Source: Crocinitomicaceae bacterium (lineage in GTDB: Bacteria; Bacteroidota; Bacteroidia; Flavobacteriales_D; Crocinitomicaceae). From it: 64,000 bases of DNA. Shown here piece after piece: positions 54,025 through 63,589 of this stretch. Both the position numbers and the translations under genes were made by a program. The notes beneath the pieces are model-generated. The model saw nothing but the letters and a program-made list of their open reading frames with translations. It ran no database searches and was not told the origin of the DNA. Within the stretch, counting starts at the first letter, position 1. Each line of letters opens with the position of its first letter. The stretch lies in contig JAURGK010000008.1 in assembly GCA_030833845.1 (NCBI GenBank), positions 19,807 through 83,806 on the forward strand. The letters run 5' to 3'.

Positions 54025-55011
54025 ATGCTGCGCGCTGTCGGTATATCACTTGTGATCGTCATAGGTTTCATTTTGCTACGATGTGGCACAAGCCAAGATC
54101 TTAACTTAGCAATTACCATCCCTACACCTACAGACAACCCGCAAAGTGATGCCAAGGTTGAACTGGGTCGAAAACTCTTTTTTGACAAACGCTTGTCTTT
54201 AGATGGCAGTATTTCTTGTGCGAGTTGCCATGACCCGCGCAAAGCTTTTACTGATAACAAAATAAAAAGCATTGGCATCAATGGGCAACTTAGCGAGCGC
54301 AATGCGCCGAGTTTACTGAACTCCGCTTTTTTGAAAACAGCCATGTTTGATGCCCATTTAAAAACCCTAGAGTTGCAGGTCATTGTGCCAATACAAGAGC
54401 CGGTTGAAATGGGGCATAATATGAAAGTTCTCATTCAAATATTACGTCAGATTCCTGAATACCAAGCTGCTGCACAAGCAATTTTCAATAGAGATTTCGA
54501 TGCTTGGGTGCTCACGCGAAGTATTGCTGCATTTGAGCGGAGCCTTCTTTCTTTCAATGCACCAATAGATCAATATTTGGCGGGAAATAAACACGCTATG
54601 TCCAAGGACCAAGTGGCTGGATGGAAATTATTTTCAGAAAAATTGTACTGCACAACATGCCACCCGGCACCATATTTCACCACTTTTGAAGCGGCAAATA
54701 ACGGCCTTTATCAGAGCTATTCGGACCTTGCCGATAAGGGAAGGTTTCGCATCTTTGAAGACTCCTTAGACATTGGGAAATTTAAAATCCCTTCCTTACG
54801 CAACCTGCCATTGACTTATCCATACATGCACGATGGAAGCCTAACTACTATTGAAGCTGTTTTGGATCATTACCAAAGTGGTGCAAAGGGTCATATCCAT
54901 CAGAACAAGCAAATTGTTGCTTTTGATTTGAGCAAAAATGAAAAACAACAGTTAATCGCATTTTTTAATGCTTTAATCGATACTTCTTACCTCAGTAGAA
55001 ACGGCTTTTAG
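54025..55011 (+). CDS. Dihaem MauG/cytochrome c peroxidase-family lipoprotein (MbnH-like)
   Basis: A 328-residue exported c-type cytochrome. A lipobox (FILLRC, Cys20) suggests lipid anchoring. Two haem sites are CASCH (65-69) and CTTCH (209-213). IQEPVEMGHN, the LADKGRF-type loop and IPSLRNLPLTYPYMHDGSL (about 255-272) are family landmarks. It lies five bases after the MbnP-like gene, the partner of MbnH in known systems, which favours a Trp-modifying dihaem oxidase over a simple peroxidase. Both haem sites are complete. Confidence 0.88.
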   Translation: MLRAVGISLVIVIGFILLRCGTSQDLNLAITIPTPTDNPQSDAKVELGRKLFFDKRLSLDGSISCASCHDPRKAFTDNKIKSIGINGQLSERNAPSLLNSAFLKTAMFDAHLKTLELQVIVPIQEPVEMGHNMKVLIQILRQIPEYQAAAQAIFNRDFDAWVLTRSIAAFERSLLSFNAPIDQYLAGNKHAMSKDQVAGWKLFSEKLYCTTCHPAPYFTTFEAANNGLYQSYSDLADKGRFRIFEDSLDIGKFKIPSLRNLPLTYPYMHDGSLTTIEAVLDHYQSGAKGHIHQNKQIVAFDLSKNEKQQLIAFFNALIDTSYLSRNGF

Positions 55012-55023
55012 TCCTAGATTACT

Positions 55024-55031
55024 TACCTTTG
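55024..55031 (+). promoter_or_regulatory. -7 element upstream of aspS
   Basis: TACCTTTG, exact consensus, ending 20 bases before the aspS ATG (55052). No -33 TTG at the expected spacing. Confidence 0.45.
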
Positions 55032-55051
55032 TGGCTACAAATACTTAGGAT

Positions 55052-56797
55052 ATGTATCGTTCACACACTTGCGGAGAATTAAGATTAGAACACAGCGGAG
55101 CAAAAGTTACGCTAGCTGGCTGGATGCAGCGCTCCAGAGACCTCGGAGGCATGACCTTCATCGATCTTCGGGACCGTTATGGTATCACGCAATTGGCTTT
55201 CAATATGGAAGTTAATGCCGAACTCTGTGAACAAGCACGCAAGTTAGGTAGAGAGTTTGTGATCCAAGTAGAAGGAGAAGTTATAGAACGCAGCAGTAAG
55301 AACAAGAATATTCCTACAGGTGAGATTGAAATCAATGTGAGTAAGCTTACTGTATTGAATGCATCTAAATTGCCCCCGTTTACCATTGAGGACGACACTG
55401 ACGGCGGTGATGAACTGCGTATGCAATACCGCTATTTAGATTTGCGACGCAATCCTGTACTTGAAAAACTTCGTTTGCGCAACAGTGTCGCATTGGAAAC
55501 TCGAAAATACCTAGATGCACAAAACTTCTTGGATGTTGAAACCCCTGTTCTGATCAAATCTACACCAGAAGGCGCCCGAGATTTTGTCGTACCAAGCCGC
55601 ATGAATGAAGGGCAATTTTATGCCTTGCCGCAATCGCCACAAACCTTCAAGCAGTTGCTCATGGTCAGTGGTTTTGACCGTTACTACCAAATAGTCAAGT
55701 GCTTCAGAGATGAAGACCTTAGAGCAGATCGCCAACCAGAATTTACTCAAATAGATTGTGAAATGGCATTTGTGGAACAAAACGATATTCTCGAAATGTT
55801 CGAAGGCCTCATCAAACATCTTTTTGAAACTGTACGCGGCGTCAAATTTGAAGGTGCTTTCCCCCGCATGACCTACGCTGAGGCCATGGAACGCTACGGT
55901 TCTGACAAGCCAGACATTAGATTTGGTATGGAATTCATTGACCTTACAAATCTTGCGCAACAAAACGACTTTGTAGTGTTTAATAGTGCCGAATGTGTTT
56001 TGGCTATCAATGCGAGTGGATGTAGCGAGTATACTCGCAAACAGCTCGACGAACTCACCGATTGGGTCAAAAGACCGCAAATTGGTGCAAAAGGCCTAGT
56101 TTACATTAAGTGTAATGCCGACGGCAGTTTTAAATCTAGCGTTGATAAATTCTACTCAGAAGCCGACCTACAAGCCATGGCAAACCAAGCCAAGGCTCAA
56201 CCTGGTGATTTGCTTTTATTGTTAAGTGGCGAACTTGCTAAAACACGCAAGCAGCTCAACGAGCTGCGTTTGCACCTTGGCACCCAACTTGGCTTACGTA
56301 ACCCCAATGAATTCAAGCCCCTTTGGGTTATGGATTTCCCACTCCTAGAATGGGATGAGGAAAGTGGCCGCTACCATGCAATGCACCACCCTTTCACCTC
56401 ACCCAAACCAGAAGACTTACATATGATTGAAACCGATCCTGGAAAAGTACGTGCCAATGCTTATGATTTGGCTATGAATGGCGTAGAGCTTGGAGGTGGA
56501 TCGATAAGAATTCACGATCGTGATTTGCAGTCGCGCATGTTTGATTTATTAGGATTTTCAAAAGAGGAAGCACAAGCGCAATTTGGCTTTTTAATGTCGG
56601 CATTTGAATATGGCGCCCCACCGCACGGCGGCTTGGCCTTTGGCTTGGATCGATTGGTTGCTACCATGGGAGGTTCGGAATCTATCCGAGATTATATTGC
56701 CTTCCCTAAAAACAACTCGGGCCGCGACACCATGATTGATGCACCTTCACCACTTAATGATACACAACTCAAAGAACTTGGTCTAAAACTCAACTAA
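55052..56797 (+). CDS. aspS: Aspartyl-tRNA synthetase
   Basis: Class II synthetase (581 residues, normal bacterial length) that charges tRNA-Asp. An N-terminal OB-fold (about 1-105; [22 protein letters not shown]) precedes the catalytic core. Motif 2 is [19 protein letters not shown] and motif 3 is [16 protein letters not shown]. The bacterial GAD insertion lies between (about 290-410). No discriminating/non-discriminating call is possible by eye. Confidence 0.97.
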   Translation: MYRSHTCGELRLEHSGAKVTLAGWMQRSRDLGGMTFIDLRDRYGITQLAFNMEVNAELCEQARKLGREFVIQVEGEVIERSSKNKNIPTGEIEINVSKLTVLNASKLPPFTIEDDTDGGDELRMQYRYLDLRRNPVLEKLRLRNSVALETRKYLDAQNFLDVETPVLIKSTPEGARDFVVPSRMNEGQFYALPQSPQTFKQLLMVSGFDRYYQIVKCFRDEDLRADRQPEFTQIDCEMAFVEQNDILEMFEGLIKHLFETVRGVKFEGAFPRMTYAEAMERYGSDKPDIRFGMEFIDLTNLAQQNDFVVFNSAECVLAINASGCSEYTRKQLDELTDWVKRPQIGAKGLVYIKCNADGSFKSSVDKFYSEADLQAMANQAKAQPGDLLLLLSGELAKTRKQLNELRLHLGTQLGLRNPNEFKPLWVMDFPLLEWDEESGRYHAMHHPFTSPKPEDLHMIETDPGKVRANAYDLAMNGVELGGGSIRIHDRDLQSRMFDLLGFSKEEAQAQFGFLMSAFEYGAPPHGGLAFGLDRLVATMGGSESIRDYIAFPKNNSGRDTMIDAPSPLNDTQLKELGLKLN

Positions 56798-56822
56798 GTA
56801 ATTGGTTAATTGTTATGAGGAT

Positions 56823-57596
56823 ATGAACCTGGAAATTAAAAAACTACAACAAGCCATTCACTCAAATCGCGAGCTCTTACTTGCCCACCCGATGTATGGT
56901 CAAATTCATAGTATTGCAGATTTTCAATGCTTTATGGAGCAACATGTGTTTGCCGTTTGGGATTTCATGAGTTTGCTCAAATCATTGCAACGCGCACTCA
57001 CTTGTGTAGAAGTTCCTTGGGCCCCAAAGGGCTCTGCAGTAACACGCCGCTTTATCAATGAAATTGTATTGGGTGAAGAATCAGATTCAGACAGCAATGG
57101 TAAAGTATTGAGTCATTTTGAAATGTATTTAGAGGCGATGCAGCAAATTGGGGCTAACACCCTGCCAATTCATCAGCTAACCGAATGGTTGTCATATGGC
57201 AAGACACTAGAAGATGCCTTATATCAATTGGAAATCAATGAAGAAACCAGGGCATTCGTGCGCTTTACCTTTGAAATCATTGAAACTGAACAATTACATA
57301 AAATTGCGGCGCTCTTTACCTTTGGACGTGAGGATTTGATCCCTGATATGTTCATCGAAATTTTACGCGAAATGCAAAGTCAGGGGCAAACCAATATAGA
57401 TAAGTTATTATATTACTTGGAGCGCCATATTGAAATTGATGGTGGTGACCACGGTCCAATCTCTTTACAAATGATGGAAGAGATTTGCGGAGAAGACCCT
57501 ATCAAATGGCAAGAGGCCACCGAGGTAGCTATTTTGGCCATGGAAAAACGGAGCATTCTCTGGGATGGCGTTTTGGCCAATCTTAACTCCAAGTAG
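56823..57596 (+). CDS. DUF3050 protein
   Basis: A 257-residue all-helical soluble protein matching DUF3050. Diagnostic parts are MYGQIHSIADFQCFMEQHVFAVWDFMSLLKSLQ, PWAPKGSAVTRRFINEIVLGEESD and RHIEIDGGDHGPISLQM. The fold resembles haem-oxygenase-like helical bundles, and conserved His/Glu residues could bind metal, but no activity is assigned. The ATG at 56823 begins the conserved part. It lies 25 bases after aspS and converges with cysS (14-base overlap). Confidence 0.75.
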   Translation: MNLEIKKLQQAIHSNRELLLAHPMYGQIHSIADFQCFMEQHVFAVWDFMSLLKSLQRALTCVEVPWAPKGSAVTRRFINEIVLGEESDSDSNGKVLSHFEMYLEAMQQIGANTLPIHQLTEWLSYGKTLEDALYQLEINEETRAFVRFTFEIIETEQLHKIAALFTFGREDLIPDMFIEILREMQSQGQTNIDKLLYYLERHIEIDGGDHGPISLQMMEEICGEDPIKWQEATEVAILAMEKRSILWDGVLANLNSK

Positions 57597-59046
57597 CGCC
57601 GTCTTTTTGGTCTTTGACAATAATTCCAGCTTTTGCCAAGCCATCTCGAATTTGATCGGAAGTTGTCCAGTCTTTATTGGTTCGTGCTTGCTGACGCAAC
57701 TCTAAAACCAAATCCATTACTGGCGTTAAACGATTTTCTGTATTTGGACTTTCAGGGCTTAATCCCAAAATGTCATATACAAATACTTCCATAGCTTCTT
57801 GCAATTTCTTTTGATCATCTGCAGAAATATGGGCCTTGCCATCTTTGATTAAATTGATTTGTCTAACGGCATCAAATAATTGCGCAACTAAAATAGGCGC
57901 ATTAAAATCATCGTTCATTGCTCCATAAAATGACCCAATCAAGCTATCTACATCAAATGATGAGGTGGAGGCAGGAAGGTTTTGGACGGTTTTGATTCCT
58001 TCAACCAATCGGGAGTAGCCTTTCTCTGCAGCATTAAGTGCTTCTTGAGTAAAGTCTAGATTGCTGCGGTAATGGGCTTGCATCATGAAAAAACGCACCA
58101 CATTGGCCGAGTAAGCTTTGTCAAACAATCCTGTGGTTCCGTCAAGAATTTGTTTGGGTAGGAAGTAATTACCAAATGATTTCGACATCTTTTGGCCATT
58201 GACATTGAGCATATTTGCATGCATCCAATAGCGAGCAGGATTACATCCAAATGAACCACAACTTTGAGCAATTTCATCTTCATGGTGGGGAAATTTCAGA
58301 TCCATTCCGCCCCCGTGAATATCAAATTCTTTACCCAAATACTTGGTGCTCATAGCTGTACATTCAATGTGCCAGCCCGGGTTGCCATTGCCCCAAGGCG
58401 AGCGCCAAATTTGCATATCGGCAGGATTTGCCTTTTTCCAAAGTGCAAAATCAGCAAAAAAACGCTTCTCGTCTTGCGCATTTAGGTTGCGCGTCTCATT
58501 TTCAAGTTCATCTACCTTGCGGCCGCTTAAAATGCCATAATGATAATCTTGCATATAGCGGCGAGTATCAAAATAAACTGAGCCATTCACTTGGTAGGCA
58601 TAGCCATTGGCTATGATCTGTTCTATGATTTCGATTTGTTCTTGAATGTGTTGGGTGGCCGTGGGCTCTATGCTTGGCGGAAGTAAATTGTAGATACGCT
58701 GCAATTCTTGAAATTTCACAGCATATTTATACACTACTTCCAATGATTGCAATTGTTCTGCTTTTGCAGCAGCGCCAATGCTATCCACTTCTTGGCCTGC
58801 AGAATTGGTGATGTGCCCGGCGTCTGTAATATTGCGTACATATTTTACATCAAAACCTAGATGCAATAAATAGCGATAAATCAAGTCGAAATTGATAAAA
58901 GTGCGCATGTTGCCCATGTGGGGCTCACTATACAATGTAGGGCCACAAACATACATCCCTACCTTACCTGAGGTGCGTGGTATAAAAGGTTCTTTTTGAC
59001 CCTTCAAGCTATTGTAAATGACGAGTTGATCTTGTAGCGCTTTCAT
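57583..59046 (-). CDS. cysS: Cysteinyl-tRNA synthetase
   Basis: Class I synthetase (487 residues) for tRNA-Cys. The zinc/cysteine-pocket Cys34 lies in YVCGPTLYSEPHMGN, where HMGN (43-46) replaces HIGH. PGWHIECTAMS and GGGMDLKFPHHEDE supply further zinc ligands, and KMSKS is at 286-290. The start is at 59046: the frame runs 32 codons upstream, but that region overlaps the divergent DUF4783 start and has no family similarity. Confidence 0.96.
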   Translation of the reverse strand: MKALQDQLVIYNSLKGQKEPFIPRTSGKVGMYVCGPTLYSEPHMGNMRTFINFDLIYRYLLHLGFDVKYVRNITDAGHITNSAGQEVDSIGAAAKAEQLQSLEVVYKYAVKFQELQRIYNLLPPSIEPTATQHIQEQIEIIEQIIANGYAYQVNGSVYFDTRRYMQDYHYGILSGRKVDELENETRNLNAQDEKRFFADFALWKKANPADMQIWRSPWGNGNPGWHIECTAMSTKYLGKEFDIHGGGMDLKFPHHEDEIAQSCGSFGCNPARYWMHANMLNVNGQKMSKSFGNYFLPKQILDGTTGLFDKAYSANVVRFFMMQAHYRSNLDFTQEALNAAEKGYSRLVEGIKTVQNLPASTSSFDVDSLIGSFYGAMNDDFNAPILVAQLFDAVRQINLIKDGKAHISADDQKKLQEAMEVFVYDILGLSPESPNTENRLTPVMDLVLELRQQARTNKDWTTSDQIRDGLAKAGIIVKDQKDGATWS

Positions 59047-59063
59047 TTCTTGACTTAATGTTA

Positions 59064-59071
59064 CAAATTTA
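59064..59071 (-). promoter_or_regulatory. Candidate -7 element of cysS
   Basis: Minus-strand TAAATTTG, 17 bases before the cysS ATG. A second copy lies at 59074..59081. Neither has a canonical -33 TTG. Confidence 0.4.
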
Positions 59072-59096
59072 GCCAAATTTACGGCATCATTTTTGC

Positions 59097-59104
59097 TAAG
59101 TTTG
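59097..59104 (+). promoter_or_regulatory. -7 element four bases before the DUF4783 start (leaderless candidate)
   Basis: TAAGTTTG, then TAGC, then ATG (59109). Exact consensus with N4 spacing; no clear -33 TTG. Confidence 0.5.
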
Positions 59105-59108
59105 TAGC

Positions 59109-59495
59109 ATGAATATCTTTTACAGTTTCTTTGCGGCTGCATTGATCACTTTTGGTTTGGGTGGAGATATTCCCTATTCCACCATCCAACGTGGCATGGA
59201 AAGCAATGATGCGCATGCACTCATTCAATTGGGCAGAGATAAAATTCTATTACAAGTCCCAGGCTCTGATGGCGCTTATCCATTGGCGCAGGCAGAAATG
59301 ATATTACAAAGCTTCTTTCAAAAAAACCCAAAAGGAAGCTTCATATTCAGATACAAAAACACCAAAACTGCAGAAGGAGCCGGAACAGTCATTGGCTCTT
59401 ACATTTGCAAAGGAACAAGTTACAGAAGCACCTTTCAATTTAGAAACGGTAAATACGAAACCAAGCTAGAGAGCTTGAGTATTGTTAAAGAGTAA
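59109..59495 (+). CDS. DUF4783 secreted protein
   Basis: A 128-residue protein with a signal peptide (about 1-19) and a DUF4783/NTF2-like body: LIQLGRDKILLQVPGSDG, YPLAQAEMILQSFFQKNP and YRSTFQFRNGKYETKLESLSI. Function is unknown in the family. It is divergent from cysS (62-bp gap), and its -7 element sits four bases before the ATG. Confidence 0.78.
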   Translation: MNIFYSFFAAALITFGLGGDIPYSTIQRGMESNDAHALIQLGRDKILLQVPGSDGAYPLAQAEMILQSFFQKNPKGSFIFRYKNTKTAEGAGTVIGSYICKGTSYRSTFQFRNGKYETKLESLSIVKE

Positions 59496-59498
59496 AAC

Positions 59499-61400
59499 TT
59501 AGCCTTGCGGGCTTCTGTTTTCTTTGAGCGTGTTAAAAAAGATGATCCCGTAGCCAATTGTTAACATCAAATGAAAGGGCACCATGCCTAAATCGCCATA
59601 AATGGCACGGTTAACGGCTGTAAAGCCAAATACAACCATAAAGGTGCCTTCTAAAATGTTGATGATAGACAAGCTCTTTTTATCGTATTTATTTCCCTTG
59701 AATTCATCCTTTTTAGACACATTAAATTTGGGCGTGCGCACAAAAGAACTCTTGATGCCCAAATATCCTTCAATTACTGCAACAGCATTGCTAAGGCCCA
59801 AAGCCATAGAAACCGTTAAAAACTGAACAAAACGCCCTAAGAAACGGAAGAAATCTCCAAAAAAGTTTCCTTTCTTGTCGCGGAAGGCATTCCAATAATA
59901 AAATGCCAAGAAAATTGTACTTGAGAAGAAGTACATACCAAATTTGATGTAGATGTTCAAGTCTGAGAAGGAATCTTTGATATGCAGTACAGGTAAGCTA
60001 AGTAAGGACAAGATCAGAATAAAAACAAACACAGAAGAATTGAATAAGTGTGCTAATCCATGAATCCGATCGCCTATTTTTAGGCCTTTGGTGGTAGCCA
60101 AACGTTTCCACATTTTGATGAATACCTCTGCGCCACCTTTCATCCAGCGGTGTTGCTGACTTTTTAATGCGGACATCGTAATGGGCAATTCTGCAGGTGA
60201 TTCTACCTCTTCGAGGTAAACAAAACGCCAGCCCTTCATTTGAGCACGGTAGCTCAGATCGAGGTCTTCGGTGATGGTGTCGTGTTCCCAACCACCAGCG
60301 TCATCAATCGTGGAACGACGCCAGACACCAGCTGTTCCGTTGAAATTAATATAATGGCCACTGGCATTTCGGCCGCCTTGCTCGATGGCAAAGTGCCCAT
60401 TCAAACCAAATGCTTGAAGTTCGGTTAAAAGAGAGTAATCTTTGTTGAGGTGCCCCCAACGCGTTTGTACCACACCTACATTATCCGTATTGAAATACGG
60501 GATGGTGCGCAATAAGAAATCTTGACTCGGTACAAAGTCAGCATCAAAAATGGCAATGAACTCACCCTCTACTTTGTCCATGGCAGCGTCGAGTGCACCA
60601 GCTTTATAACCAGTGCGGTCTACGCGGTGCACATGCTGAATATTGATGCCACGTGCGGCAACCTCAGCACACTTGTTTGCAATGATGTCTTTGGTTTCGT
60701 CGGTGGAGTCGTCTAGCACTTGGATCTGGAATTTCTCGCGCGGGTAGTCCATTTGGGCAACCGTTTCAATGATGCGCTCCGCGACGTACATCTCGTTGAA
60801 CATTGGCAACTGAACCGTTACTTTTGGTGCGTTTGTCAGATCTAAGTCGGGGATAACGCGACTTTGTTGCTTCTTTTTGTTCTTCAAATAAGCAAAAGCC
60901 AAAGTCAATTGTATCACACTATAAAAGAAAATAAGCACCAAGCATATGCCGTAAATAACGAGTATTACGCGTGCAGCCATGTGGGACCAATAATGTTCTT
61001 TTCCTTGGTAGTCTCCCCAGTTGAACATCCAGGAAACTTTTAATTGGGCGGTGAAGGGCTGTGTCTTACTAAACGTATAGTGAACAAGATGTTCTTTGGC
61101 ATTGGTTTGGAAAATCTTAAGCGTTTGGGGGCGGTAATCCTTGTCTATAAGGCGCAATTTCGATTTGCCGATAGGCACATTTCGAAAAGTAAACTTACCA
61201 TTTGCATCAGTTTCAGCGGTGTAGACCTTTCCTGTAACTAAGGAAGTTAGCTGAACTTCAACCTCATCAGCAGCACGCTTGGTTTTAAAATCAACCAAAT
61301 ACCCTTCAATTATTTTTGATTTAGGGCCAATGTAGGTTTTGTTGGCTAAAACTGGACTAACAAAAAATAGGAGTAGTAGACTTAAGAGTAGTTTATTCAT
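59499..61400 (-). CDS. GT2 cellulose-synthase-like glycosyltransferase fused to an N-terminal carboxypeptidase-regulatory-like domain
   Basis: A 633-residue membrane protein. A signal sequence (1-19) leads into a beta-sandwich resembling CarboxypepD_reg (about 28-100; TETDANGKFTFRNVPIGKS-type strand pair), a membrane helix (about 141-172), then a processive GT2 domain. Catalytic motifs are DDS (230-232), DAD (286-288), TED (377-379) and QxxRW (415-419). C-terminal membrane helices follow (about 455-560 and 595-630). Such enzymes polymerise beta-glycans at the inner membrane. The N-terminal periplasmic domain is an unusual fusion; the product is unknown. Confidence 0.87.
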   Translation of the reverse strand: MNKLLLSLLLLFFVSPVLANKTYIGPKSKIIEGYLVDFKTKRAADEVEVQLTSLVTGKVYTAETDANGKFTFRNVPIGKSKLRLIDKDYRPQTLKIFQTNAKEHLVHYTFSKTQPFTAQLKVSWMFNWGDYQGKEHYWSHMAARVILVIYGICLVLIFFYSVIQLTLAFAYLKNKKKQQSRVIPDLDLTNAPKVTVQLPMFNEMYVAERIIETVAQMDYPREKFQIQVLDDSTDETKDIIANKCAEVAARGINIQHVHRVDRTGYKAGALDAAMDKVEGEFIAIFDADFVPSQDFLLRTIPYFNTDNVGVVQTRWGHLNKDYSLLTELQAFGLNGHFAIEQGGRNASGHYINFNGTAGVWRRSTIDDAGGWEHDTITEDLDLSYRAQMKGWRFVYLEEVESPAELPITMSALKSQQHRWMKGGAEVFIKMWKRLATTKGLKIGDRIHGLAHLFNSSVFVFILILSLLSLPVLHIKDSFSDLNIYIKFGMYFFSSTIFLAFYYWNAFRDKKGNFFGDFFRFLGRFVQFLTVSMALGLSNAVAVIEGYLGIKSSFVRTPKFNVSKKDEFKGNKYDKKSLSIINILEGTFMVVFGFTAVNRAIYGDLGMVPFHLMLTIGYGIIFFNTLKENRSPQG

Positions 61401-61431
61401 GAATCAGGCGTCAAGAATTGAAAATAAAAAA

Positions 61432-61439
61432 CAAAGATA
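61432..61439 (-). promoter_or_regulatory. Candidate -7 element of the GT2 gene
   Basis: Minus-strand TATCTTTG, 31 bases before the GT2 ATG (61400), in the 42-bp gap after the S46 peptidase gene. No canonical -33 TTG. Confidence 0.4.
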
Positions 61440-61442
61440 AAT

Positions 61443-63557
61443 TTATTCTTTCATTAAGGTCATTTCATCGACCAAGTGTTTTGCACCCGAATAGATATCC
61501 ATTACCCAAAGCACATAGCGAATGTCAACGACAATATTGCGGCAACGATTCGGATCAAAGAGGTAGTCACTCATGGTGCTTTCCCAGCTGCGGTCAAAAT
61601 TGAGGCCCATGAGGTAGCCGTTTTTATCCAAAACCGGCGAGCCAGAATTGCCTCCTGTGGTGTGGTTTGAACCCGTAAAACAAACCCAAAGATCATCACC
61701 TTGGGCATAGGGGCCATAGTTTTTAGCGGCATGTAATTCGAGCATGCGCGGCAATAATTCAAAATCAGGGTTGCCGGTGTTGTATTTGGCTACAATACCA
61801 TCTAGGGTAGTGTGTTCAGTATAACGCATGCCATCTGTTGGGGCCGAGCCTTCAAGTTGGCCGTAGGTGATGCGCAGGGTAGAATTAGCATCTGGCCAGT
61901 GCTTTTGCAAGGGAAACATGACGTATTTACCCTCTACATAGATTTGCATTTGCTTATTTACTCCTGTTTGAAAAGAGCGATAAGCAGGAACAACCTCATT
62001 TCGAAAAGGATTAAAAAAAGCGTAAAAATGAACAAAACCAAGGTCTTTTTGAAGCTTTTTGATCGATTTTTCATTAAAACTGGTCAAAAATTCCATAAAT
62101 CGATCTTGGTTGGTAAAAACAGATTTAGCATAAATCTGTTCTGTGAGCTGCTCAAAGGTGAGCCCACTTAGTTTTTGATCGGTATTTGTTAAATAGAGCT
62201 TTGTGAGATTGTAAAATATTTGGCGGTCAACCTCAGCGTTGTAATTTTTAAAAAAGCCGTTCGCACTTGTAATGAGCTGATCTATTCTATTTTCAAGTTC
62301 ATTTGATGCCGCATAAGTAGCATAATTGGTAGAAAAATCTTCTAGGCTACGTACCAATTTAAAATACTCTGGCCCTACAGAAAAATACTCTACGCCCATC
62401 GCATAATTAAATTCTGCTTTTGTGCCTTGGGCCATCATTTCATTCAAGGTACTAAGCGCAACAGCATATTTAGCCCACTCGGGCTTACTAATGGCCATTT
62501 GTTTATAGGTCTTTTCGTAATCCTGTTTGAGTTGTACGGCATTCAGGTTTTCTAAACCTTCAATTTGGCCAATCCATTTTTTCCAAGCATTGGCAATGCT
62601 TGCTTGTTTGGCTGAATATTGAATGCGCGTTAAATCCGAGGCCTTCATGCCCTCATCAATGACTTCCAATGATTGGTTGCGCATTTCAATGCGTGCTGGG
62701 CGTTCCTTTTCAATAATGAATTTAAGATATTCCGATACCACATGCTGTTCGGTCATGCCCGGGAATCCATATACCATCGTAAAATCTCCTTCATGTCGAT
62801 TTTGAAATGAGATGGGTAAATAGTGCAGTGGTTTGTAGGGTTGGTTATCTTGAGCATAGGCCGCAGGTTTGTTGTCTTTGCCAGCATAGATTCTAAATAC
62901 AGAGAAATCGCCGGTATGCCGCGGCCAAACCCAATTATCGGTGTCGCCACCAAACTTACCAATCGAGTTGGGAGGAGTACCTACAAAGCGGACGTCGGTA
63001 AAAGTTTCTTTCACCATCAAATAATAATCATTGCCATAATTGAATGGCTTGATTTCGGCCTCAAAATGTGTTCCGGCAATGGCTTCTGCCACCAACTTTT
63101 TGATATTTGCATTGATGGTTGATTGATCTGCTTTTGAACTCGTGCCGGCAAAAACAGCAGCCGTTACATCCTCAATGCGTACAATACGTGTTGCTGTTAG
63201 GCCTGGATTGGGCAACTCTTCTGCCAAGTTTTTGGCCCAAAAACCATTTTTAAGGTAATCATGTTCGAGTGAACTGTGCGCTTGAATCTGACCATAACCA
63301 CAATGGTGATTGGTCAAAAGCAAGCCTTTATCTGAGACCAATTCGGCAGTGCACCCTCCTCCGAACTGAAAGATCGCATCTTTGATACTTGCATTATTTA
63401 CATTATAAATATCTGCAGCACTCAGCTTCATGCCCTTGGCTTTCATATCATTCTCAAAAGCCGCAATCAAAGAAGGAATGAGCATGCCTTCTTCAGCAAA
63501 TAAAGGCTTGAAAGTGAAAAAAGCAAAAGCAAAAAAGATGAATAAACGAAGTTTCAT
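61443..63557 (-). CDS. S46 dipeptidyl-peptidase, DPP11-like
   Basis: A 704-residue periplasmic peptidase with a signal peptide (about 1-21). The S46 triad is visible: His85 in LTNHHCGYG, Asp in FGGDTDNWVWPRHTGD and Ser638 in GGNSGSPVL. Arg656, 18 residues after the nucleophile, corresponds to the Arg that gives DPP11 its preference for Asp/Glu at P1 (Gly in DPP7). So cleavage after acidic residues from peptide N-termini is predicted. These enzymes feed peptide uptake in asaccharolytic Bacteroidota. Confidence 0.91.
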   Translation of the reverse strand: MKLRLFIFFAFAFFTFKPLFAEEGMLIPSLIAAFENDMKAKGMKLSAADIYNVNNASIKDAIFQFGGGCTAELVSDKGLLLTNHHCGYGQIQAHSSLEHDYLKNGFWAKNLAEELPNPGLTATRIVRIEDVTAAVFAGTSSKADQSTINANIKKLVAEAIAGTHFEAEIKPFNYGNDYYLMVKETFTDVRFVGTPPNSIGKFGGDTDNWVWPRHTGDFSVFRIYAGKDNKPAAYAQDNQPYKPLHYLPISFQNRHEGDFTMVYGFPGMTEQHVVSEYLKFIIEKERPARIEMRNQSLEVIDEGMKASDLTRIQYSAKQASIANAWKKWIGQIEGLENLNAVQLKQDYEKTYKQMAISKPEWAKYAVALSTLNEMMAQGTKAEFNYAMGVEYFSVGPEYFKLVRSLEDFSTNYATYAASNELENRIDQLITSANGFFKNYNAEVDRQIFYNLTKLYLTNTDQKLSGLTFEQLTEQIYAKSVFTNQDRFMEFLTSFNEKSIKKLQKDLGFVHFYAFFNPFRNEVVPAYRSFQTGVNKQMQIYVEGKYVMFPLQKHWPDANSTLRITYGQLEGSAPTDGMRYTEHTTLDGIVAKYNTGNPDFELLPRMLELHAAKNYGPYAQGDDLWVCFTGSNHTTGGNSGSPVLDKNGYLMGLNFDRSWESTMSDYLFDPNRCRNIVVDIRYVLWVMDIYSGAKHLVDEMTLMKE

Positions 63558-63589
63558 AACACTAAAATTTAGGTTACGAAGTTAGGGAA

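Noticed and set aside
59047..59142. N-terminal extension of cysS (32 residues)
   Set aside because: It covers the divergent DUF4783 promoter and start and has no synthetase similarity.
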